Shown piece by piece: positions 13,199 through 23,902 of a stretch of 64,000 bases of DNA. Source of the stretch: Dimorphilus gyrociliatus (taxonomy: Eukaryota > Annelida > Polychaeta > Dinophilidae); NCBI GenBank assembly GCA_904063045.1, contig CAJFCJ010000005.1:1581167-1645166 (forward strand), written 5' to 3'. Both the position numbers and the translations under genes were made by a program. The notes under the pieces were generated by a model. That model had not been told where the DNA came from. It did not search any database and saw only the letters and a list, made by a program, of their open reading frames with translations. Numbering within the stretch: the first letter of the stretch is position 1; each line of letters starts with the position of its first letter.

Positions 13199-16147
13199 AT
13201 GTTTAGACTAGACAATATAGAAGCTCGATATATTTCTTTGCGCGCTGGACGCGGCAACAGGAAGAGGCGTCATTCAGAATTACTGCGTGCCATTCGAACG
13301 AGGAAGGAAAAGTTATTGGCGGCCGGACCGATGTTGTTTAAATCAGTAAATCAGTTGTTGTTATTGTTATTGTTGTTATTGTTCAATTTTTTGCCTTCTA
13401 TAAGTCTTATTTCTCCGTAAACATCTGTTACCGTAGTATTATTTTTGTTTTCGCTTACTAAAATACCATAAGGTAATATGTCCCTGCATGCTCTTTTCTG
13501 TGCTATTTGTACACGAAAATTTTAAACGACAAAGTTTGAAAGACCAATTAGGAAAATGTTGAATTTAACCCGTCAAAAATCTCCTAGATGTTAGGTCTCG
13601 ATGACAATGAATATCAAAATGTTTTACAGGCCAATATCTCTCACAAAACAACCAGATAGAGTGTCATTTTAAAATGCTCTATTCATTAACAAAAAAAAGT
13701 CTTCATACTACAAATTCAAATACTTATTAATATTATACCTTATATTAAAATTTAACGGACCTTTCCTCACTGACTTTCATTATTTAAGCGCTTTTGAACC
13801 ATATTTTAGGAAGAATTAACCAATTGCAATCAATTAATAAATCGTTATTTATTTTAATTTATGCATATTGTCAAGAATTTAATTGTGAAAAAATTATGAA
13901 GATAATTAACTGATAGTAATGATAATATTATTAACAATTTATCTATCTTTCTTTCGTTCTCTCTCTCTCTCTTTCTTTCTTTCCCGCATTCAAAAAAAGA
14001 AAATAAAGAATTTAAACGATTTTGTTGAAGTAAAGTCTTTTCTTTACATTTAAGTACAGTTAAGCCTTTTTTTTCAAAAATATTACTCTTTTATATATAT
14101 ATATATAAATAAAGATACCAATGGATTTCCTGTAAAGTGTGTATATAAACTATATATATACTATATATATATATAAATTTTTATCAATCTCTAAAAAAAT
14201 AGAGGTTTCACTTTGCCAAAAGAAGATAAATGTTCACAATTTTTCTTTAATGTTTTTAGGCTAATACTAGAAAAGAAAAGAGAAAATTTTTAACATTTGG
14301 TTTTGTTTCTTTTTTTTTTTAAAAAAAAGTAAAACGAAAGAAAAGACACATGTAAAAATCATGATTATTGTTTAAAGTATTTTTCCATATACTTAGGGAA
14401 AAACCATCAAAGACTTTAAGGACGTATCCTTTATAGGCCATTTTCTTGTCAATTAACAAAAAGGAGAGTAGTTTTCAAAAGATTGAATACAATCGGAACA
14501 CTTCCTCTGTCACGTGACTTTGAGTCATAAAATTTAAAGGCTTCCGTTGGCGGGGAAAAATACCACATTTCAAAAATCCTAAAGATTATTGGGGTTAGAG
14601 CAGTTAAAGAAAAAATTCGTATTGCACTCGTTTCTGCATGCCAGGACGTTTAATTTTCGTTTTTGCCTAACAGCTTAATACTTCTATAGGCCTAAGATAG
14701 AGATGAAGATCATTTAATTCTGTTGTTTACCAGTGCAAACTATTCTTACCATATTGTAATTTGAATATTTCTTGACCTAATTCTACGAGCCATTAACATT
14801 CCATACGGATGATTATGCAAACAGAATCTAGAATTGGGTAAAGTAATTCGACCTCGAGTATGAATCATATCCTAGAAATGACGTTGGCGGGGAGTTGTAC
14901 AAAAACTAGATTAGCTTAGTAAATTTATTTGTACTTTTATTGCGAGTACCCTTTTTCCTCATTTGTCTGTCTATTCGAACTAATTATTTGTCGGGAAATC
15001 ATAGAGTTCGACCGTACCAGAAATGTACCAGCTGCCATTTATTGTAACACGGAAAACGTCACGCTCCGATCGCTTTGATTTGACGAGCGTTTCCAACACC
15101 TTGAGAGACGGCTCGTTAGACGGCTCTGATAAGCGTCGATTTTATCTTATACCCGCCGAAGTTAGATGAAAGGACTTTGACAGATTTTCCTTTGCTTTTC
15201 TCTTTCTCTTAATTTAGTTGTCAAATCAGTTTTTCACCCCTTTTTCCTGTATTTTATTCTTTCGCTGATTAAGGGTTAACAAGGGATAAAACAAAAGGTC
15301 AATTTTTCTTATTAACTATAACTTTAAGACGAAAATATAGAAAAAAAAAACATATCCAAGTGCAAAGTTGAATAATATATTATGTCTAAAACTACATAAT
15401 AAGTTGAAAGACCATAGTTCTCTTTCTCCTTCTGTCTATCTATTAGCTTTCTGATTCATACTAATATAAGAAATCTTTCAAGAAAATCAGAAAGGAAACC
15501 TCAAGTTTAGCATAGTTTTAGGACACTCGCAAAGAACTTCTTTGTTATGTACAATTGTTAAGAATTTTAAAAATTTCGCTTATTATATAATATATAAGAA
15601 ATTAGATCAAAATTCTACAAGTATTTAACATATTAATATATATAGATATAGTTTTTTTTTTTTAAAAAAAAACTAAAATCTATTTTGTACCAAATTTAGA
15701 AAATATAATGATCAATAATCCAAGTATTTAAACAAACTATTCACTGATTTTCTAAATAATTTTCCCTTCGTTTTTTTTGTCAATTGCTTAGGTTTGCAAA
15801 AAGATAATGCTTAAGCAATCTTTTCTCTAGTAAAATGACAAGGTTTATAGGCTTGGTTTATACGTATGTATAGACTTGCTTATATACAAATATATAATGA
15901 TTCTTAAACAATATTCATAAACTATATAAATAATTTTAATTAGTGTTTTCCTTTTTTTTATATTAAACAGAGATATAGACTTGGCTTTGCCGGATGTTTG
16001 ACTTATCCCCTTGGTCATTCCATTCCAAAAACAACTGCTCCATCATCTTCGTTAATTACGCTCGAAAGTCGAAGACCTATATTAACGAGATACGATAAGG
16101 ATAATAAAGACGAGCGTAAGGGGAACGAAGGAACGCCCTCCAAGTAA
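13199..16147 (+). CDS. Candidate two-exon coding segment after CBFB: small basic protein or alternative CBFB C-terminus
   Basis: Exon 13199-13345 (MFRLDNIEARYISLRAG, then an Arg/Lys-rich stretch) ends at a GTAAAT donor in phase 0. Exon 15971-16147 follows a good acceptor (poly-T, AAACAG) and reads RYRLGFAGCLTYPLGHS to a TAA. Together they give 107 residues. Both exons are markedly less AT-biased than their surroundings. The first starts only 28 nt after the CBFB stop, in the same frame. An alternative reading joins CBFB at a GTTGTT donor (exon end 13123) to the AG at 13197-13198, replacing the CBFB tail in phase 0. I do not recognise the protein; the intron of 2.6 kb is long for this region. 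Confidence 0.4.
13346..15970. other. Non-coding stretch with GC-richer islands (possible intron or intergenic regulatory DNA)
   Basis: No coding exon found. It holds a pyrimidine microsatellite near 13950-13983, several (TA)n runs near 14094-14176, and less AT-rich islands at about 14500-14660, 14870-14900 and 15040-15160. The 12-mer CGTTGGCGGGGA occurs twice (14545-14556 and 14882-14893). Confidence 0.4.
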
Positions 16148-16901
16148 TATTAATCAAATGTAATGTCGCTTAAGTGTCAAGTTACCAATCAGCTGTTCAT
16201 TTTTACTACTATAAAAAATATATATTAAAAAAAAGCAGGTGTTGTACAGTATTCTATTACGAGACGGGAAAAAGTGAGCTAATTTCTCTAATTAGACGCC
16301 CAACTAAAGCTGTTCGCGCGGACACAAAGAAATATTGAAACGCCGCGGCGTCTACAGCGCTTTATCTACAATCACATCGGTTTGACCACGTCAAGCGATT
16401 TCTCGACCCTTTTGAACGGATGTCTTTATTCCGTATGTTTATAAACTGTCTTTTTAGCCTTCCCTCATTCGTTTGTGTATGGTCTTAGGTAGACGTTTCT
16501 CTTTTGAAACTTTTGTTTGATGTTCAGATTAGAGGGCGTCACATCTAAGACGAATCGTGTGCGAAATTTTAATAAATGGCATCTAATACGAAATAAAGAA
16601 ACTCTATTCTTAATTTTCCTTTTATAGTACGTCTTCCGCAAGAATTCACACCTTTTTACATAATCTCTAAACGTGTACTGCAAACTCTGCAAAATTGTTC
16701 AACTTATTTAATAATAACAATAAGCGAAAATCAGCTGTATTCGAATAATTTTTGTTTTGATATTATTTTAATTAATAGGTTTTTTTTAAAAAAAAAAACT
16801 TGACATTTAATTAAAGTCTCCTTTTTTTTTCGAAAAAAATATAAGGTGAAATCACACAAAAAAAACATTTAATGAGCTTAGGTAGGAATGTACTGTATTA
16901 A
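16148..16901. other. Intergenic stretch with GC-rich island
   Basis: Non-coding as far as I can see. A GC-richer part at about 16295-16430 contains the 12-bp palindrome ACGCCGCGGCGT. The rest is AT-rich. Confidence 0.4.
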
Positions 16902-17626
16902 TTATTTCCGTAATCCATTAATTAGGACACCTGGATTTTTTTCGGATTTACATGTTGACGATGGCAAGCTTTTAGACTGTTGAGGTCCGACCAAAAATTG
17001 TGCACTATCCGCAGGAACAACTGCATTTTTCAATATGGGTAAGTGATAGGAGCGAGGTGGTCGGTTAAACTCTTCTTTAGAAATTCTAAAATGTAGATGA
17101 TAAATGAAATTTAGATTATGAGTACGAAAAATTGAGTACATTAAAGAGCTTGTTCAATCAAGTTCAAACTCTTCATTTTACAAAGTACAACTCAGATTGA
17201 TGTCTCCATCTAGTGGATACTTTCAAAATTAAAAATACGCTTTAAAGCGTAAAGGAACTAAGCGTAAATAAAAGCGAAACAAACAGGCAAAAGGGAAAAA
17301 AGAAGACATTTCTATAGGCAATAAACAAAAAAAGAGATAAAAATAAAATAGTATAAATAGGTCTGAGGGGGGAAAAATTATAAATACAGTATACAGTATA
17401 AATAGTATTAAAAAAAAGGTACAGAAGTGAAATCTGATGATTTGATTATACAGTCTAATCAACAAACCAATTTAATATTGAAGAGAAATACAAAGAATCT
17501 TCTATCAATTGTTGAAAAGATATTTGACAAGTTTCTTCATAAAAGAATATAAAATATATTATCGATTTTATAAGTTTTTGTCTTTAATCTAAGTCTTTTT
17601 TTTAACGGATATTGATATTTCTTATC

Positions 17627-17664
<38 letters not shown>

Positions 17665-20600
17665 TAATAATAATAATATATTCAGTTCAACGATAATTAC
17701 AAAATTATAATTAATTAATTAACGATCAATACATTGATTTTGTCATCAAAATAGTGTATAATATCTACTATATATCATGTCCTAAAATCGTAATTAGCAC
17801 CTATAATAGAGGTTTATTATCCTTTTTCTGTGTCGTATCTAATCTAACGCAAACATTATCAATTTAGAAGGATTATTAATCTATTAAATAATAATACGAA
17901 TTGTCTATGTACATACTAATATAACATACTTATTATCTACTGTATTAAAAGGTGTTATCTAAACACTGTCACGTAGTATCTTATTAACATATGTTATTTT
18001 TTCCTTAACCATCTGTCACTAAACTGATAAAATGATTAAGTCACTCGAAAAGGTAAACGTTTTCTCAATAGAGAGAGGAATATCATACCTGTTCTATGTA
18101 TATTTACTTTGAACTTGATTTTGGAATAAAGCATATTATTATTAATCTAAAAATAGATTTCTATATTCTATTAAAGAGATTACTGGTTGCTAACGAAAAT
18201 AATTACTGTCAATAAAGTAAACAAAATAGAGGTATTTAAAAAAAAATCACCAAGAAATATATAAAAAAATTACATGCTACACACAACAACAAAAACTTAC
18301 ACTGAATTTGTTCCTATGAGCTGAATTACTAAGTATATACCAACATTGTATATTTACATATACATTTACATATAAATATATATATATATATTAATAATAA
18401 AATAATAAATATGAATATGTTAATTTAAAAAATATGCAAATTAATAGATAAATAAAAATTATTTTATAAAAAAAACTTTATCAATAGATCTAACTACTTA
18501 CCTAGGTTCTAATGGCGCTGTTGCTGTTGCAGGATGACTAAAATGACTATAAGTCTTTATGGTTGTATCGTATCTTTGATGAAATCGCAAACTCGATAGG
18601 TTAAGACTTGATAAAGGTTCGAATTGTTTATTTGGCACATGTCGTATTCTATCCATACTGACTGTGGGATTAAAACCTGTGAAGTAAAAAAAAAAAAAAG
18701 TATTTAATTGAAAAATTAAGTCTTTATAGTCCTAAATCGGGTTTTAATTAGATTGTATTTCACCTTGAGCGGTATGAACATAGGATAAATGAGGCGGAGT
18801 AGTTTTCACTCGAGCGGTATTGGGTTCTTCCTTTACATCATCCGACTGTTTGAGTACACAAAAATCGGTGTTTAATTAAAAATGAAAGGAACCCCCCCTA
18901 TAACTTTCTATACACTACCGGAAAGTATAATAAATTCTTGTCGTCCGGCGTTTGATCTTCTAAACGATCTAATCGCTGTTTTAAACGGGTAAAAGATAAA
19001 AAGAAACATTAAATAAAATGATAATGTCTAGATAAGGCTAGCACGAAATACGTACTTTCTTAGATCTCTCGTATAATCTTTCCTGGGAGAAGCACGGTAT
19101 ACCGCCGTTACTTCGGCCTTCGTATTTATTTTTAAAGGGAGGGTGTTTCTTAACAAATTCCTTACTCGTGAATGTATTGAGCTGTTTGTTTCCATTTTCA
19201 AAAATAAAACAAACACTAATGACGAAAGACAAACAAAAGAGAAATGAACAGTTAAACATCCTCCTTTTTGTGTTTTTATTTTGTTTGTTTTTTACATTAA
19301 ATTTCTAAGTTACAATAAGACAAAGAGCTATAATAATATATCAATTTCCTCTTCAAACCCATTAGTCAGAGCCCCTATTTTTACCCACTCGATCCCTCCC
19401 TTTTCCAAATTTATTCATTTTCCCTATCCTACACCCTCATTCCTCCCTCCCTCTTTATAATCAACTAATTTAAATATTCTTATGACGATGGGCCAGAATT
19501 CTTTTTTGTGAAATTGTTATGTATAGCTATACTTAAAAGACTAGTGCACTTTTTGAGTGGTTTCTTATCCGCTGTTAACTCGGAAACAGTTAACGATTTC
19601 GAAAGTCTATGGCCGTTTTTAAAATCTTTTGATTCCACCTTCAAGTCATTTGAACTCAGCGACCTTTTTGTTAGTCTATCCGAGAATGGTGCTATAATGG
19701 GCTGTTTCAGCTTCTCTTGTAGGCTCTCCGTAGAGCTGTTTTGGTCTGATTCAGATTCGTTAAGCTTCCTTTGAGGTGAACAAGCTGGCAGTGAATCTGT
19801 TTGTCGCTTTGGCTCTTCTTCGCCATCAGATGTCGAGTATCGAACAAGAGAATTTGACGATTGATACGTTAATTCTTTAATTTGAGGTATGGAAAACAAT
19901 TTCGGACAAACAGGCTGAGAAAGACATTGAGCGGGTGTTTGTCTTTTTGATAGTCGCAAATAACCGTGGAACTCCGTTGTCTAGAAAGGCAGTATGTTTG
20001 TACAAAACATAATGAAACGTTTAAGAGGGTTTTCATTGTTTGTACAGGTCTTTTTTTTCTGGCAAACTAAACATGCTTTCTTCTGTTGTCGCTATTTTGG
20101 GAACTAAGGGTTTTAAGTGTTTATGGGTGAAGAGAAATTGATACTATCGGTTAGGCTACTAAAAAATTTAGGATTTTTCATTTCACTTCTCCTTTAGGAG
20201 TTTTGACCATTCAAAGGCATTTAGTAAATAACTTACCGCTTTCTTCTTTGCTTCGTTATTATTTATAGCCGGGAGCGTCTATTAGAGGTTATAATTTTTC
20301 TTTATTTAGACAATCTTAAAATAGAAACCCCCACCTTGTCGCTCAGGCTCTTTTTTTCGTTAAGTGCTTTAGTTTTTGATCTTTTCTTCTTTCTTTTCGC
20401 TTTCGGTTCCGTCCACTTAAGTTCGGGTTCGGATTCGCTATTACTATCACTCGACGACCTAATATAATTTATTGATTTTACGTATTCGATTAATTAACTA
20501 ATTAATTATTAATTATTAAAATTCTTACCCCGATTCGAGGCAATCGTTCGACAAATTCAAATTTTCTAAGATTTTTATACAACCATCCGAAGATTTAAGA

Positions 20601-23600
20601 GAAGTTTCGTTCAATAATTTATCAATATTAACAGAGCTAACATCAAACGCTCTTTTTCTAGAGCTAACACAGTCTTGACTTTTGTTTTTATCAATACCAT
20701 TAACAATTGGACTACTTGAAGCGTTACTACGTTTCTCTGTTTTAAGAGAAATTCTCTTTGTTAGTTAATTTAATTTAATTACTCAAGTAAGAAAGGAGCG
20801 GAACCTTGGTCATTAGTTTCACTATTCCATTTCTTAATTGATGGATTCGATTTTATTTCAATTCCTCTTGTTTCTAAGAAATGTTGCGCAATAGCTCTTG
20901 TCATACTAATAAATATCTCGGTTTGAGCACTGAAACATACACTCATTTAATAAATAGAGTTAGCATTAAAAAATTTGGTAGGCCTATGTAGAAAGATTTA
21001 AGAATCGATTTTCTAGGTATTTCACCTTTTATTTGTCTGCGCTTCGTCATATTCTAAAACAGTTTCACAAAAAACTCTTCCCATATCTTGATAATCATTC
21101 ACTGTAAAGTGCCGGTTTTCACCGCTGGCGACAAATGGAGAAAAAAAGGTTCATACAAAAAATATTCGATTATCATTCCAATATGTAATTATTACCTGCA
21201 AATAGTTGTTCCGCTGAAGGTCGCTTCCAAGGTGAAGCTATTCTGAATGTTCATTTGCCTAAACATTACCACTCTTCCTGTGGACTCTTTGCATTTCCTT
21301 ATTTGAAATTTACATCCGGTGAAGGAAAACTTTTCTGGAGCCTGTTGTTTTTTTTTAGAATAATGTTGTTATCTTAACGGATTAATTCTCATAATATATA
21401 TATATATGTATATACTCGACCTTTCTTGACATTAAGAAGGGAAAAAGACGCTCTTTAAGAAAATGCTCGGGACTAGAAAAGTTCTGTTCAGTCTGTTCAG
21501 TTGTGTTACAACCGTACATGAAAACATTTTGCTTCCGGCTATGCCCGTGAAGATCACAATAAATAAGAACGTTGGAAGTTTTACCGAATTTTTCAAGCAT
21601 TTCTTTTGTATACCAAATTGTTGGAAATTTTTCTTTATGGGGATGCCTATAATTCCTATTAAGATCTTTAGCCGATAGTGAACAACGATAATTTCCAACA
21701 ATAACTCCATCGGGATTTAACATGGGTACCAATTTAAATATAAACTTTTTACGTAAAGTCTAAGAAAATAAGTAAAGGAAACAGATTACATCATACGATT
21801 GTATAATAGGAACTAAATTACCTTTGCAGCATTTGAATTACTGGTAAGAAACTCTAAAACACCTTTCATTACCCAAGATGAATTTGATTCCCCTGGATGA
21901 ACTCTTGCTGTCACGACAACTCCTTGTTTATCATCAGGATTAACGGCTTTTCAAAAAAAATGTTTCAATCAATTCATCTACTTAAAATTTTCAATTATAG
22001 GAAAAAAGATAATTACCAAAGTTTGTAACTGTTATTAAAAAGCAGCTATTTCCAGCTTTAGTTTCGCATAAAACCTCTCTTTTTATAACGTGCGACTTTT
22101 CACTATTTGTAATAATGTTGTCTAGATCCTCCTTAAGATCGGTATATGTGTACGGATAACAATGGGCGAGATAATAAGTATCTTCCTTATAGGGAAATTC
22201 CTAAAACATATATTCTTTGTTAAACAATCGATTCGATAAAAGCAATCATTCCCATGCTAAATAACAAACCATTTGCCATTCAAGCATATAATAAGGCATT
22301 TCTTTACTTAATAGAGGACAGTGTAGATGCATCGTATTTCTTCCATAACTATTGAACAAATAATAAATATATACATTTATATATTATCCTAATCAATTGC
22401 ATAGAATATGTATTATAAACATTTATTTACTATATATGGTGACCAGTTCTCATCCATCCCGTATTATGTAATGACGTATGCTTCTCAGAGTACATTAGAG
22501 GTCTCATTCCTGGATGTGAATATAAATACTTTGACCTTTCAACCTTACTTTTTTTTTTTTAATGTATGGGAACGATTTTTTACCGTAATTATATAGGCTA
22601 TCCTTCTTTAGGAAATTTACAATTCGAAATTTATAGGTAATATTGGGCAAGGAATTCCTGACGCGAAAATAATACCATTGCGTGTGTCGATTCGTATACA
22701 AGTCGGTTTTCAGCACCAGTTCGTATTCAAATTGTCCTCTGTATTCAAAACGGGAGCTTTTATTGTTCACAAAGAGTATTAAATATAGGTCAATGCATTA
22801 GAGTGTAAAATGTGTGGGGTAAGGGAGGTAACGGGGGGCAACGGAAAACGAAAGTGAGTCGGAGAAAGTAAAGGATGGGCGTTACTAGGAGTATTTTGTA
22901 ATTGAAGCGAATTTGAATTATATACTTACACCCTTCTCACTTGACGAAGGTTTCCACTTTCAAATCGCGATTCGAACGTTAAAGAAGGGCAAAAACCAGA
23001 AGCAACTGGGGGTGGCTGATAATCTTTACCACTTTTTTCAGAATCGTACACAATCTGTACTCCTCTCCATCTCCTATCAAATTCAGTTTGTTGCTTATCT
23101 ATACTCAACTTCTTATTATCTATTTAAAAATAAGTATAACAAATTACAACAGAGCGATTTTCAATATAAAATATCGATATATCATATTGTCAGGCTAATA
23201 TACAATATCTGATAAGAGACTTATAATCCTGTTATCGACAACGATACATTCAAATTTCGTTACAAAATAATAAATGATAAAACATAGTACGATCAACAAA
23301 CTTTTATAATAATTCTGAAAAAATAGTAAAACCTTTGCAAAATAGTGGTTCAATATAATCCGGCATAGTCCGTAGATGTTTCGGCGTCTGTAATAACGGA
23401 CCATAATAGTGAGGGGGCCAATATGGTCCATATGGCCAATATTTAATATCCGGTGGTTTGGTTTTATATTTGCTAATAAACTCCTCCAGATGTTGTGAAT
23501 AACGATTGATAACTGTACGTTTGATTGGAGCAAACATACTGTTATTGTCCGCATCGTCAGTGCAAGAAGAATCCTGAGCGCTTTCGCTCAATGACTGTTG

Positions 23601-23866
23601 ATCGTCGGACATAGCGTTCTGTATCAATCGTTATACGTAAGAAAAAGTATAAGTAATCGGCAGAATATTGGCGGCATACTCCAGTAGACTATAAATCTAT
23701 AAAAGCTTATGTAAACAAGCTATAAAATTGACTCGATCCGTGGAATTTGCTGAGTATATTATTATTCAAGAGCCAATCTTTATGCACTTTTCAAAAGGAA
23801 TTCAAAAAGACCATGTAAAACCAATTTATCAGTTAAGAAAGCATTAGCGCAATGATACTGTTTCTT

Positions 23867-23902
<36 letters not shown>

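Noticed and set aside
13346-13420. Poly-Leu extension of the ORF after CBFB
   Set aside because: It follows a good GTAAAT donor at 13346 and is a TTG/TTA microsatellite; probably intronic.
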